Shown: positions 11,200 through 24,419 of the stretch, in pieces
Layout of the letters: every line of letters begins with the position of its first letter
Numbering within the stretch: the stretch's first letter is position 1
Assembly: GCA_013399305.1 (NCBI GenBank)
Contig: VXAI01000028.1
Location: 2,705,818 to 2,769,817 of the forward strand
Reading direction: 5' to 3'
DNA from: Rostratula benghalensis
Lineage: Eukaryota > Chordata > Aves > Charadriiformes > Rostratulidae
DNA length: 64,000 nt
Notes under the pieces: model-generated
The model's input: only the letters and a program-made list of their open reading frames with translations
What the model was told of the DNA's origin: nothing
Database searches by the model: none
Translations under genes and position numbers: made by a program

Positions 11200-14100
11200 A
11201 GTTCTTTGATGACCGGTTTCTTATTAGTAGGTTTAATTTTACACAGCTGAAAGTGCTGGAGCGAGTTGCTGGGATGTTAATAGAGAGCGTCTTCACTGAC
11301 CCAGCTGAGCTGGTGGGTGGAAAAAGTTGTGGAACAGCATTAAAGAGCATTCCAGAGCAAAATTAGCTCTGCTTCATATTATATATATTTCAAAACATGG
11401 GCAAACTGTTAATAACAAGATGAGACATCAAGGCATGCATTAAGGATAACGAGTTAATCATTAAATTATTCCTGTCTGTTTACATTGTCAGACAAAGTAG
11501 CAGTCAAAACATTCAGAATGTTGCCTCAGTGCTAGAAAATCCACAGGGAAAAATACCTTTTCGACACTTAAAATAACAATTTTCGTGCTACTGAGTCATC
11601 AAAATTAGTTCTGCATTGTTAAACTTTAAAGGAATTCTGCAGATAAAGGAGTCATTGAAATGTCTCTGAGACATACAGAATACTCAATGCTAATTGTGCG
11701 ACAAAAATGATTTAAAGCACCCCCTGCCCTCTTCTTATTATTACTTCTGGTAATTTCTCGTTTTCTGTAACACCAAGGACTGTTGTTTCTGAGCTTAACT
11801 AAAGGGTATTTAACAGACTAACATGGTGACAGGGATCTACTTAACAACCACACTAATTTATATAAAAGATTAGATCTGCCTTCCTGTCACTGCTACAATA
11901 CCTCTCCAGGGTGGACAATGCTTTTCCTTCTGTCACCAGGATCAATGGTATCTCATTTCATGCCACAGATTCACCAGAAATGGCCAGAAACAACTGCATG
12001 GGGGCTACCGCTGGCTTTATTAAAATTCACCTTCTCAATTCAAATAACCTGGCTGAAAAGTCACCAACCTGTCCTGGTGAGCCCACAGTCTGCACAAGGA
12101 TGAGAAGAATGAAGGAGAATAAAGGGGAACTATAGATGTCTGCCTTCTGGTGACTGACCAAAACTGCTGGCAAAAAAGTCCCTGCAGAGAGCTGCTGCCC
12201 AAAATGGTCACACCCGTCCTGTGCAGGTCAATGGGCTGGTGAAAACAGCAGCATCTGGACCTGTGTCCCTCCCATGCTGGAAATGTTATTGACAGGGCCT
12301 GAAGGACCCATCCATAGCACTTTCTCCCAGTTTCTTAATTAAATGTGCAAAATTAAAATAAAAGTATTTTTGGCATTCAGCTCGGTGTTGTTTGCCAGCT
12401 CTGCTTGAGGATTCACAAAGATTTAAGGGCACTGCAAGAAGTGTCCTGGACAACTGGCTTTCCTCCTAACATGACAGCTACAATATTTTGGAAAACAGAA
12501 ACATGCTTATAAAAAGGAAGATATAAATTTAGAGTAATTTTCTGTGTTACAGACATTGTGGAAATAACACTTACTGAGTTACCCCCACCTTAGCTGAATA
12601 CAGTGTCCCCAGCCAGAAGATCTAAACAGTTTAGGTAAACCTGCAAATGACTTTTATCAGTCAAAAGTCCCCAGTCATGCCTTCAGTGAGGCGCTCTCCT
12701 AATGGGTTCATTAAGACATTCTCACTTAGTTTTTCACGGTAAGGATATACCGTGGACACTGCTGTTCCATTCTTTATCTGGTACCTGGTACAGCAGCACT
12801 GCTGCCTGGAAGGTACAAACATAGCTGTAATCCTCTATGTTGTCTGGCCATTCTGGAGAGCCAGGTGGCACATTGCAACATCACAGGCTACAAACACACC
12901 GGAACACATTCACCTTTCTTGGGAAACCATTACGGTGTGTCAGACCCCCAGCCATTCAAATTTCTGCAGGCACAGTCCTCTGTAGCCATAGCTCTGGGCT
13001 GTCAGCAATGGACTGGGCAGCACCAGCACGTCCCAGCCTTCCTGCGCTCCCACAGCTCTTGCGCACAGGCTTTTCTCTGTCTGGCGGGTACCTTGTTATC
13101 TGCCTGCAGGGCCGTGTTTCTGCACGCAGGGTGGTGCTTCCCCTTCACCCTCGTGCGAGGCTGCAGAATGCGGATGAGATAACTGGTCCCAGGCAGCCCC
13201 AGGCAGCCGCCGCACAGGTATTAAGCCCTCAGCCTGCAGTTTTTCAAGCACCAAGAGCCGGTTTGTGATTATCAGCAATTACCTAGCTGGGTTGGGTATT
13301 TCCACTCCTACCCCTCTCTTGTTTGGTCACAAGATGTTTAATTAGAGAGATGAAGAGAATTTCATTATATTCTCATTGCTGCCTTTCAAGGGTGAAGAAT
13401 TGCAGAAATGCAACAAGCCCAATTTCCTTGCAGTCAAGATTAACTTGAAAGGTGTCCAGTGAAAGTGTATTTTTTCTTAAACTATAACATACTTGCAGCT
13501 ACTAAGATAGGGGAGGCTGTCAAATACCTAACAGACATAATGAAGCTTATTTCTCCCAAGTGAGAACTCGTTCAATAATATTTTCTAAAATCTTAGCAGC
13601 AGGATAGAGCCTTTGTTGGTACCACCTACTTCAGCAGATTCCTTGATGATTATTCTTATTTCCTCATCAAAAATATTTTATGTATTACCTGGGATGCTCA
13701 TTTACTGGGTATTTCTGAGTAATAGCTGTGACAAAATGCTAGTGGTGTTTGTTCTTTAATTTGATAAAAGTAAGATTCTTGCTTGGAGATGAAGAGTAAT
13801 CTTCTTTAGTTCTCAGACCCATGTGGGTCAATATATTCCCAGTGGGAAACAATTTGGTGGACACTATGGACAACAAACATAATTTGTGAAAGAATGAATG
13901 GAAAACAACTGGAACTGTACAAGAGTGTTTAGCAAAGCTTGAAAGTATTTTATAAGCACATTTTTGCTTCATAGAAAGAGAAAAACTACCAGTTTTTAAA
14001 ACTATTTTATTTTAAATGTTATTTTTAGCATCTCTAAAACTGTCACAGAACAGGACTTTAAACAAGATTGAGAAGATAATTCCTGACCTTTGAGTATCAC

Positions 14101-15800
14101 GAACATTTACGCGGTTAAAGAATGATTCACAAGGACTGCATGAATCCATGAAGTAACTTCCACAATGAGTACTTCAGCAAGCCCCACTGATGAGCAACTT
14201 CCTACGACACAGTACCACATGCCATGACATTTCACAGAGCGCTGAGCATGGCCTGGCCTGGTGGAAGATCTCTGGGATATGAACTATGTGTTTTTTTGAA
14301 GTAATATTAGTCACTGAGATCCAAATCCGTGATATGATTGCTGTGGCAGCACAATGCTGTAGTCCAGAAAAATTCACAAGGATAAAGAATAGAATTACAT
14401 CCCACTAAAATACTGCTGCAGCCCTTTAACATTAACATAATATTATAAGCAACTGAGTGATGGCAGAGTCCAGAGGCAATGAGATGCACTAGAAATTTGT
14501 TTGATCTGATATTCCCATGTTATTGAAATCTGTAAAAGGGGAGTGGGCAATCAGCTACATGTCCACAAGTGGCAGGATGGAACCAGAGGCAGAAGCCAGT
14601 TGTGGTACTGAGCACAAAAACTGTCTATTCCATGTTCATATTCTTTTTTCAGACCAGTAAGTTACCATTTCCCATTCTTCAATGCAGCATCACTACCGCT
14701 CTTCCTATGAAACTGCAATTGTCAGGGGAATATTTTAGCAGAAAGAATGTGAGCAGCAACAGTACTGTACTGCCACTGGGAACATTTCCTGCAGAATATC
14801 CTCAGATTCACCTGTGCTGAGCCTAATTGCTGCTCATACAGCAATTAATACTCCTATGTTTAAGACAAAACATACCTCCAAGTAATCTTGTGCATAACTC
14901 TAATTTCACATTTGTTTTGATAGTGTCTTAAAAGCCTAAGCCTTATTTTCCTTCTTATCTGTTAGCACAGAGAAATGATGCTGGTTTCTGCTGGCATATG
15001 TTTGTGATTGTTTCTTTGCATTTTCATGGGTATCAAGGCAAGAAAAACCCATGCTCAATGGACCTAGCAGCTGACTGGGTCTCATGGAGAAGATGATAGT
15101 GCTGTGTCTAGATATCCATTTCTGAGACAGAAGCAAGGTGCACTATTCAGTGCTTTGAGGAACCATGCCTTGTTTTATCTCCATCTTTTGCACTGTTGTG
15201 GGTAACTGATCACAAATACTTTGCTTCATGAGAGCACATATTGTCTCAAGAGATACTATAAGATAGAGGCGGATTCCTAGGCTGGCACAAACGAGCAGAC
15301 ATTCCTTCTGAGCATGCACAGCGAAACCAAATGCTCTCCTAATTCTATGGGACCTCCAAGAAAGAATGAAGTGTTCATTTCCCCCATCTGAAGCAGCTAG
15401 CACTCACTTCTCAATACTGACTTCTCTGGTTATGCAAGAAGTAGTCAGGGGTGATTAATCCCAGCTTTTTACAGTGCAAGGATGAGTTGGCTTTTTCACT
15501 CAATTGAGCTGTTTTCATGCTTCCAAGGGGCACAGGAACTAATGGCACCTTGAGTGAGAACAAAATCCCTGGTTTGCCATTCCTTGCTGTTGATGAGATA
15601 CAACCTGACAAGGCTGATCCCAGATTTCCGGCTCTGCCGAAGGCCTCCCCAGCCCACCTCGGGAATGGTGACAGTGCCCTCCCCACCCTGCTCCAAGCAA
15701 CCTGCATTAAGTGGCATGCGAATTACACATTATGAGTGGAAACACCATGCAAGCTGGCTTCCCACAGAGGTTATTTACTCACTTGAAATGTCAGCTGGGC
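11200..15800. other. non-coding stretch, no gene recognised
   Basis: No gene or clear element. The most GC-rich part is 12990-13260, where plus-strand frames up to 143 codons are open, but two overlapping frames and one antisense frame are open over the same bases and none encodes a recognisable protein. It has few CpGs and is not a CpG island. A short perfect hairpin sits at 14824-14847. Confidence 0.55.
14824..14847. repeat. short perfect inverted repeat (9-bp arms, 6-nt loop)
   Basis: TAATTGCTG, six bases CTCATA, then CAGCAATTA. The arms contain homeobox-type TAATT cores facing each other. It could be a binding-site pair or chance; the stem is too short for a microRNA precursor. Confidence 0.7.
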
Positions 15801-15805
15801 TATTT

Positions 15806-15847
15806 TTCTCCCCCTCTCTCTCTTCTCTCTCCCCTCCTCCTCCCCAG
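15806..15847. repeat. CT-rich tract ending in CAG
   Basis: Over 40 bases are almost entirely C and T and end in CCCCAG. It is a low-complexity polypyrimidine tract and also an excellent 3' splice-site context for the segment that follows. Confidence 0.8.
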
Positions 15848-15899
15848 TCCTCACCTAGCAAAGCAGATGAAATGCCAAGAATAAATGTCACTCCGGCAA
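15848..15899 (+). other. candidate 52-base exon
   Basis: The segment directly follows a 40-base polypyrimidine tract ending in CCCCAG and is followed by GTAAGT, the consensus donor, at 15900-15905. Only one of the three frames is open across it, reading about 17 residues beginning Ser-Ser-Pro-Ser-Lys-Ala-Asp-Glu; the other two contain stops. Length 52 would shift phase between flanking introns. No matching protein was recognised and no neighbouring exon was found within the window, so it would have to be an isolated small exon in a long gene. It could equally be a pseudo-exon; the splice context is among the strongest in the window. Confidence 0.18.
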
Positions 15900-15959
15900 G
15901 TAAGTTTGCTTTGGGGCATAAGTTGCACTTTGATAAAGGTATTTGTTCTGTGGGTGGTC

Positions 15960-18900
15960 AAATTCCCTTCCACCTCCCCTGTTTGGTCCTAACCATTATC
16001 TCACGCAAAGATAAGGTTCATTAGTAGCTCCCCTAAGCTGTGGACACTGCAGAGATCATGAAGAAGCATGTTCATTGGTGATAGTGCTTATTAATGATTG
16101 CTGCTTTTGTGCATCTTTGAGATTTATGCTGCTGCTTTCTCCACATAGGAAGTCCTTAAACATCTTTCAAAAACAGGGTATGTTTTTGAGGCACACGTAT
16201 GTGTGCAAACTCTGCACACACATAAGTGTACATATGTTGTTTATTCTTACAATTAAAAGTAATGCAGCACTACCTGTGAGTGAAAGTGCAAAGAAAAGTT
16301 TTACTAAAAATCTTGACTTTCTAAAACCTAAAATTAACTCAATTTCATTTATACCATTTATATTTTCACAAGCTCAGTCTGAGATTCATGTATATCTCTC
16401 ATTTGTAGCCTAAGTAATAGCACTGTCTTGTGGTTCTGGTAGCAGAAAAAAGATATTCCTATTTATGTTGGTTAAAAGGAGGCTTCCAGCTTTGTAGCTT
16501 TATGAAGATAACATCAAGAAAATCTAAAGATATTTGCTATCATTTGTCTTAAAACTGATTCACACTTTAAAGCTTAACTCCTTAAAATACTTAATTGCTT
16601 TATATTGGAGTAACTTATTCCAGATGGAGGACAAAGGAGATCCTGGAATGCATCCTGCATCTTCTCTAAGAGGGCTGCATAGTAGGTTTTGATATACCAG
16701 CAATATCAAATACTTGTAATGTCCTAGGTATAGCTAAGATGAATGACAAGATGAATAAGAGGGGATAATATATGCTCATAAAATAAGAAGCAATACAGGG
16801 AACGTAGGATGGAACAACTATTTATCCTTTTTTTATGTAGCATGAACAATGAGCTTTTGACATGAAAGGAATACTTTTCTACAGAACACAAATCTAGATA
16901 CTGCCACTCCTCACCACAAGATCACATTGCCATCATAAATGCAGTGAAAATAAAAAAATAAACTCTATCTGTAGGAAAATAATAAACAACAGATGCAAAA
17001 GGTAAGAATACAGAAATATAATATCTACAAATGGTAAATATTTTAAAAGTAAACAAATGCTTCTGAATGCATAAACCCTTTGGATCTTCTGGGAATAAAA
17101 CCTACATTTTACTGCTTTGGGTATGGGTTAACTTTCGTGTGCTGTGCCTGTTGCACAGTTTCCTCCACAAAAATGGTTTCTCTTGGCTGCTCTTAGGGGC
17201 AGCTCCTGGTCAACTGCATCCCTGCCTGAGCCACATGACCCAATTCTCTGCAGGTTCTGTAAAGAAAGGAATGCAATCTCAAACTGTACAGCCAGGTTTC
17301 TTCCCCAAAGTTGCACTAATAAGCTCATTATTTATAATGAGGAAAATAATAATAATTGAGGAGTACCCAAATTTGAAAAATACCCAAATTTTCACCTTTG
17401 TTGTCATGCACTTTGCCACGAAGCTAGGTTAAAGGACTCACTTGAAGTGAGACCAAATTTGTTCTCAAATTAATTTTATTTACCCTGCTAGAGGTAGTGA
17501 GTTGCAAAGACAGACATGAGAAGAGAATTTGTTTTCCACGCAAGGTTTGAAGTACTAGCTAGATACTGTAAATTTCTATTACCTCAACACTGATTTTTAG
17601 CCTGATTAGGGAGAAAAGTTACATTTGATGGCTTTCCTGATTCCCGAACTATGAAGCCATAGCTTCCACTGCTAGCACTTCCAAAGCTAGCACTGGCATC
17701 CAAGCACAATCTCCTCTTATCTGCTTAACCATTTATATAAGGAGTGATGTCTTCGGGGTGGAGAGCAGATTCCAGTTTGTACACCAATTCATTTTTTCAA
17801 AAATAAGCAACCTGGTGGTAAACCTTTGATATTTTAGCAAAGCTTCTGGGGATCAATATGCAAATTGTACAGATATGTATACATATATGCAAACATGGGC
17901 ATGTTTATTGTAGGCTTATCTACCCAGGCTTTACATGATGATGTTGGAAATAGGGAAATCAAGTGAAAAATGACAGCTGGCAAAACTTTTACATTGCCCT
18001 TGTTTGTATATAAAAAGCTTTTTTGCTTTACAGTCATGGAAAGGCATAGGAAAGTCTGCTTGAATCATTGCCATCACTAGAAGAAACTTATCTTGTTCCC
18101 CAAAAGAGCAACAGTTGTCTCCTCTCCCTTCTTGTTTTAACAACCAGCAGTAATACTGCCCTATCTTACAGCTGTAATCTATCCTCTAAAAAGTGAATCT
18201 GAGATAATCAGCAATAAAGCTGACTTATCTCTGGACTCTGACAAATATCAGCTTCTCCACATGCTCACGTGGAACATAAACTTTCTGAAGTATGCTCGCG
18301 AGAGAGTCAGGGTGCAAGTCCTTCCAAAACAACAAGGCTCCTCCTTCCCTGAAATCAAAGTGAGATGGATGTCTAAATACCCTGGGACGCTCTATGTTAC
18401 TGAGTCACCTCAGAGACAAACACCCTGGCCTGGGTGAGACAAGCATCCTGGAACTAGTCCTTGGGTGCAAAGGAAACAGAAACCTGGCTGAGAAAGCCAC
18501 AGCTGATTCATGCCATGCATTATGGACATAAATATGTATATAACCCTTTTCCGTATGGGATCACAAAAGGAGATAGGAGAGCACAATCCATCCAGAGCTG
18601 TCATTGCAATCCAGACTGCAGATACAGACACATATTTTGGTCTTGTTAAAATGCTGTAACGCAAATGCTATGGATTTGGCAGTGGAAAGGCCCTGTGAGG
18701 CAAGCTCTTATGGAAAAAAGATAAAATGAGAGAAGATAATGATGCTAAACACGAGTGCATGCAATTATAAGTCCACAATGTCTATGTCTTTCACATGCGA
18801 GCATATGGTTACCTCCTTTATTCCTGACAGTTAAAGGCAGCATTTGTGTCACAGCAACTCTTGAAAAAATGAATGAGTTATTTGAGATTTTTTTTCAAGC

Positions 18901-20635
18901 TGCTCAGGGAATTTGATTGCCAGAGTGATCATTCAGTTGACCAGCAACCAGGCTTGGTTGTCTCTGGCACAGCCTGACTCCCAGATCCCAGCAGCACCCT
19001 GCTCCAGGCAGGGTCCCCTGCACAGACAACAGCTATGGTTGTGGCACGTTAGCTGGTCTGCAGCCTCTTGTGCTTGAGGGTGGGTGGCAGAGTGGTTTCA
19101 CTGTGTGCAGCGACAAAGTACAGCTTTCCTTGTATAGCTGCATTCAGGCAAGGAGTGTTTCACTATTATAGCACACTTTGCAAAGTGTTTCTATTCTAGA
19201 CACAACCTCGGTCATCACTATTATTTTTACTACATACATTTGCAGTGGTGTGGCAAAAGCAGGAGGGCAAGAGCATGAGAGTCCCGATTGAGCAATGGAG
19301 TTCCTCAAGTCCCTCCCTACATGATTCCCCATAAGCCATTCAGATCCTCTTCAGGAAATCGTGTATGTGTTGTTTTACCACCCAGAAGTTAAAGTGAGGT
19401 CTTGCAAATTTAGATGCTGTTAAGTGCTGCCCAGAGAAACTTGCAGTCTAAGCTGGAAGACAACAGATATCCTTTTATCCTTTGCAACTATTGCATTTGT
19501 CTAGAGTTTTAAATGAGAGAGCTGTAGTCACATCAGCAGATTGAAGGGCAGAAAATCTTTCTCCAAGTTCCCACCATAACAGATTTTCACCATTGCCTGT
19601 TCAACCACATTTTAAGCAACGTGACTGTGCTGTGGTCCAGATGGTGTGCATGGACTATAAGCCCCTCAGGAACATCCCTTCTTCTGCATCCCTTTGGAGA
19701 ACTTATGAGACAGTCCCGTCCTCCACCCATAAATAACCAAATATGAATAGAGTCTACACAAGACCCTACAGTGTTGTGCATGTGTCCTAGCCAACAGCCT
19801 TCAACCTGGAGCCCCAAATGACACCTCAGGGATTTGATTTGCCACCTTTTTTAAACAATCAATTAAAAGCACAGCAGCATCCTGGGACGTAATGAAGAGG
19901 GAGCAGCAAAAAGAAATGTTAGCCTCCTAACAGTGAAATGTGCTTGCACCGCTAGGAAGGAGCTCGCAGACCATGTTTTTCACAGCATTTTTACAGGCTT
20001 TGGGGACAGTTACGAGCTCACCAGTTCATGAACTCCCTCTTGGCCAGGGCCAAGAGCTGACACCAGCTGGGCACTGTTCAGCCTTTATAAAGTAAATTAC
20101 ACTCCAGGAGGCTGTCACTCTTTGCACAAATGAGGAAAACCTGAGATGAAGCCATACCACAAAACAATGTGCCAGTGCGAGATAGTCACAGAGGCAACCC
20201 TGCAGAGTTCAACTCCTGGCTTTGGACAGCCAGACACCCAGCTGCCGCTCCTATGGCCACTGACGAGACACACTATGAAAATGTTGGGGTTGCCGGTATT
20301 ACTGGTATTGCTCTATGCATTAGCAAACAGTGCTTCCTTTTCAGGCCTCAGTTTGAGGACAGCCTCTGGTCCACACTGTAAAACAATTTGAAATGAAAGC
20401 TGCTAGCCATGTAATGGACAAGGTTATGAGTCAGCAGCTTAAACATTTTCCTGGTTTTTGGGGTTGTTTTACCTTAATACCGAGAGAATAGCACGAAATT
20501 GGGGTCTTACCCTCAGTTGTTCCCAGCAAGAGGAATAACTCATACTTCCAAGGAGCTGATAGGTAACAATTTCACCTAGATGTGTGAGATCAGCTTTCAC
20601 CAGCTCATGTCTTGAAAGGAAGAGTGTTCTTATGG
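15960..20635. other. non-coding stretch, no gene recognised
   Basis: AT-rich, no gene or well-formed element. It includes a 17-base near-tandem duplication at 17364-17397 (units beginning TACCCAAATTT). A phrase near 19435-19460 ('AGAAACTTGCAGTCTAAG') resembles phrases found in old vertebrate repeats but cannot be assigned. Open frames are short and featureless. Confidence 0.55.
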
Positions 20636-20639
20636 TGAG

Positions 20640-20765
20640 AGCAGAGGTCAATACTTAGAGGATCTGGTCTCAGCCCCATGACAAGAAGGTATGTGACCTT
20701 CAGCATGAGTCTCAGCAACCCAGGCTTCAGTTCCTCCCTCTCAATCGAACAGTAAAACATGCCTT
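20640..20765 (+). mobile_element. probable MIR-type fossil
   Basis: The phrases 'GTATGTGACCTTCAGCATGAGT' and 'CCCAGGCTTCAGTTCCTCCCTCTC' line up, in order and spacing, with the MIR consensus stretch 'gtgtgaccttgggcaagtca...gcctcagtttcctcatctg'. It is very diverged; only the central core is visible. Confidence 0.4.
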
Positions 20766-21319
20766 TACTATTTCACTTTAATACCCCATGAAAGTGCCGT
20801 TGCCCTATTGAATAACTCTAAGAGGGAGGTGAAAACTGTCATTTTGATTGGTGCTTTATGAAACAGGATATTCATTTGCTCCTGAGTGGCCAATGCAAAA
20901 GTGAGAGTGAGTTCTGTGCAATAAATGTGGTGAGGAACAGAGTCTGAGAAGCACTGTCCCAGTGTTTTGCGGGCTGCCTCACCTTCAGCTGAAATCACTA
21001 CATTTTACATAGTCCATCCAATACTTTCAGAAAAAAAGAAAGCAACACAAGGTACTACAGTTAGATTCACCAGGTATCAGACAAAGAAAAACAATGTATC
21101 TTTGAGGACACAGAAGGGTTTGTCACTATCTCCACTGGTAGTAATAATAATGCTTTGTAAGCTTTGTATATTTGTAGACTTTGTAACTTATCCTCAGTGC
21201 TGCAATGCTACCGTATGGCTCCATATAGGTCCCTTTTGTTCCATTTAGGGCTCTTTCATGTGGACATAATGAAGATTCTTTCTTTTAGTACAAAAGAAAC
21301 ATGATGTGTCTTTGATGGT

Positions 21320-21480
21320 TAACCCTCAGGACAGCCCCATGAGAGCATGGAGAAGTGGGAACGGGCTGAAAAACTGCAGCAGAGCTTTGCCAAGTCCTGC
21401 AGAGTGACTGGGCTGCAGAGTTGAGCTGAACACCTCCTGCCCCTTCAGACTTCACTTCTGCTCCCTCAGACTACATTAAC
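21320..21480 (-). mobile_element. probable MIR-type fossil, reverse orientation
   Basis: Read on the plus strand, 'GGACAGCCCCATGAGAG', 'GAAGTGGGAACGGGCTGA', 'TTTGCCAAGTCCTGCAGAGTGA' and 'CTGGGCTGCAGAGTTGA' fall in the order of the reverse-complement MIR consensus (caaccctatgag, gatgaggaaactgaggc, cttgcccaaggtcacacag, gcagagccgggattcga). The copy is old and has no clear boundaries. Confidence 0.4.
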
Positions 21481-22861
21481 AAAACAGCTTTTCTCTGCTG
21501 TCTGAGCAGAGAAATGGTCCCACTGAACAGCTCATTACACATCAGAAGAGCCCTGGGCTTAGCCTCAGACCTAGAGAGGACAGTCCTATAAATGACTTTT
21601 GGTCAGAAGTGGATTTCCAGGCAAAGCTAATGTATTTTCATACAGACATACCTTCTCCAGAAAAGGAGTCAACACTGAGACAGTAAAATTTGCTGATGGG
21701 AAACAGTGGTTTAGTGTCATTAACACCAGTGAAGACTACAGGGAACCTCAGAACAGCCTGGGACAAGCAGGTGAATGGGAAGGCAAAATTCACTGATGAC
21801 AAGCGTAAGTAATGTCTACTACAAAGTATAACGGAAATTTAGTCATACTTGCATTTGGCATATACATTACCCATCATTGCCTGTGGCCGGAGAGAACTAA
21901 AACAGCTGATAGAAAAGCTGCACCATAGCTGGTACAGTGAGTCAAATGGGTAAATAAAACATTAAAAAGTAGAAAGATGTGTCAGAAAACCAGACTGAAC
22001 ATATTCTAATAGTGGGGTTTCTTTAATGTGAAAGGAGTTAATGGCTGCCTTCAGCTGGGTCATTGGTCTATAGCAAATAACAGCTTTGCACAAAGCCAGC
22101 GGGTGTCAGATGTCTCTTTTTTGTGTGTGAAAGGAGAAAGTAATTTATGTAGGAAGGTAGCTGGGAACAATAGGAACCACCTTCCTCGCTAAGGTCTGAT
22201 CTGGAGACAAACCTTTGTGTAGAGGTGGTTACCCCGACTGCTACTGAATGGATACAAGCACTGCTTGGCAAGATCTAGGAGGGGGCGCATGGCTGAGAAA
22301 GGAATAAATCCAACAGATGACAGACTGCAGAGCAGCAGAGCTCCCTGTGGCTCAGAAATGATTGGCAGAACAGACTTGAATGCTGCAAGCAGCAAGACTT
22401 TCTACTGTTTGCTCCTGTTGTGTTGAGGGCTTGGACAGTCATGAGCATTCTTTGCAAATAAACAGGTTGTGTCAATGTGCATACCTGGGTTGTGTCATCC
22501 ACTTCTCTTCCTAAATGAAAAAATCCTACAAGGTCTTAAATATTGATTTACCTCTCAGATGAAAGGGGAAACTGTTCACACAAACTGTATTTGCTAACAT
22601 ACCCTTATCTCTGAAGAACAGCAAGTAACAGATTCAGAAGAGGGTGTGAGGTTCAGGAAGGAGAAATGAAATGACAAGCAGCAGAGAAGTTTCTGTAGAG
22701 AGTTTAAAAGTGTAGGGCTATTTAATTTCTAAGTACAGTGAATAAATGGGGATGTGACAGAAGCACTCCTCTAAAGAGTGGAAGGGGGTAGGAAGCACCT
22801 CATATGCATTTTGCATCCCTTAACACAAGAAATAAAAATATTCAGTGACACTAAAAAGAAT

Positions 22862-22890
22862 GAAAAAAAAAGAAAACTAAAAAAAAAAAA
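22862..22890. repeat. A-rich low-complexity run
   Basis: Two A-runs are separated by GAAAACT. No retroposon body is recognised upstream. Confidence 0.75.
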
Positions 22891-23185
22891 GGCAATACCT
22901 TCATATATAACTAACATGAAATATGCATTGCTACAGAAAATCACTGTGACCGAATACCAAGAGACCACCAAAGATGGATTCGAGAGCTATAAGAATAAAG
23001 ACATTCAGATGACCAACTTGTTTCTAAGCAGATGGAAGTCCTCATCCTTCCAGACATAAAAAGAAAACATAGGCTGGCAGAAATCACCCATAATTACTTA
23101 TAAGGATTTTTTGTACTATCCTGAAAACACCTTGAACTGATCAATAGGTTAAATAAGATAGTGGGCAGAAGTACTAGACATTATA

Positions 23186-23204
23186 GATGATGATGATGAT
23201 GATG
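23186..23204. repeat. (GAT)n trinucleotide microsatellite
   Basis: About six uninterrupted GAT units, preceded by ATA and followed by AAAG. Confidence 0.85.
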
Positions 23205-24370
23205 AAAGTATTATCAAGAATAAACTTTCATAGCCCATGACTTGCATTAGAGTAGCAAAATGCTGGAACAGGCAACTTAAGGTGATAGCATTTCAAAGCT
23301 TTCTGAGCAGATACAGCTAAGCCTTCTTACACTTATGCCTTTGTAACATGGCTACAGTTTGGGATGATCCTGAAGACTTCCTGACTTTTCATGGTGCTTT
23401 CATGAGTTTCCAGTACAAGCAGAATCTCTTAAAGAATAATACTTCTTAGCATGAGTGAAAGTAGAAGAAGTAGATTCAAACTACAAGGAGAAAAAAATAT
23501 ATTTTATGTACTTTTAACTGCCCAGTACACCTCTTACAGATATGGATGTCTTTCATTTATTCTTCCACACATCAGGCCTCTGGAAACAGGAGAGCTGCTA
23601 ACTGCACCTGAGAAATAGCAATTGTTTTAAAGGAAGAAACTAAACAAACCTCACTTTTGTATGCAAAGGAAGTATTAACACAAAATATACCAAGTCAACA
23701 TTTTAAAAAATGTTCTATTGAGATGATAAAAATACACACATCCTTCTCCAGACAGCATGAGAAAGCAGAGAGGTCTTGACATCAGTTCATGTAGTGAGCT
23801 GTGCGGGAGCTTTCCAGTTGGCAGACTTTCTATAGCAGGACAGCATCCTTACTTGTCCTTTTAAACCAAGCAACAGAGCCCATCTCAAGAAGCCCTGCTA
23901 GGAAGGGAGTACTGTCTTTGGGTGATACTCCACCTTGGGGCAAAATGTTGTCACCCTCACTGCAACTCTCTTGTTGCAGACAGTGCCAGTTGCTGCCCAC
24001 TTCTCCCAAAACACGTGAGAGCAAAGCCCATGCCCTAGGCTTGGAAAGTGGTGTCCCTCTTGGTGAAATGGGCTGGAGTGGGTTTGTCCCTGGCAGGAGT
24101 GGCTTCCCAGTGGGACCTGATCTGAAGGTAGGGCTGACCCGTGGAGCAAACTGCCAGCAAAGCCTCGTCCAGCAGAGAACTAATTTAGTCTCTCATACAG
24201 TTGATGAATGAAGAATTTCCTCTTGGGACTAAATTACAGGCCTTGTCAGGGTTGCTCTTTCGTGATCTGTTATTTAGATGCAATTTTCCAACAGGGTTGG
24301 AACACATAGCCATGAGCTAGAATAGTATTTGCTGTGAACAGCTGCCACACACCGTCCTTCACATCCCACA

Positions 24371-24418
24371 CCCTTTCCACCCTCCCCGGTATCCCCCCTC
24401 CCTTCCTCCCTCCCTCCT
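24371..24418. repeat. CT-rich low-complexity tract
   Basis: The tract is almost purely pyrimidine with repeated CCCT and CTCC units. On the minus strand it is a GA-rich tract. Confidence 0.75.
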
Positions 24419-24419
24419 G

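Larger units (their letters stand above)
21490..24365. other. non-coding stretch, no gene recognised
   Basis: No gene or clear element. It contains an A-rich run at 22862-22890 and a GAT triplet repeat at 23186-23204. The 136-codon plus-strand frame at 23801-24211 overlaps two antisense frames and has no recognisable domain. Confidence 0.55.

Noticed and set aside
12837..13268. 143-codon plus-strand open frame in GC-richer DNA
   Set aside because: Two plus frames and one minus frame are open over the same region; few CpGs and no known motif.
14629..14663. TTTTTTCAG-ACCA-GTAAGT, apparent 4-base exon
   Set aside because: A four-base exon is too short to support from sequence alone, and the motif is not a true abutting recursive site.
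14824..14847. Hairpin as a possible microRNA
   Set aside because: The stem is only 9 bp with no extended pairing, far too short for a precursor.
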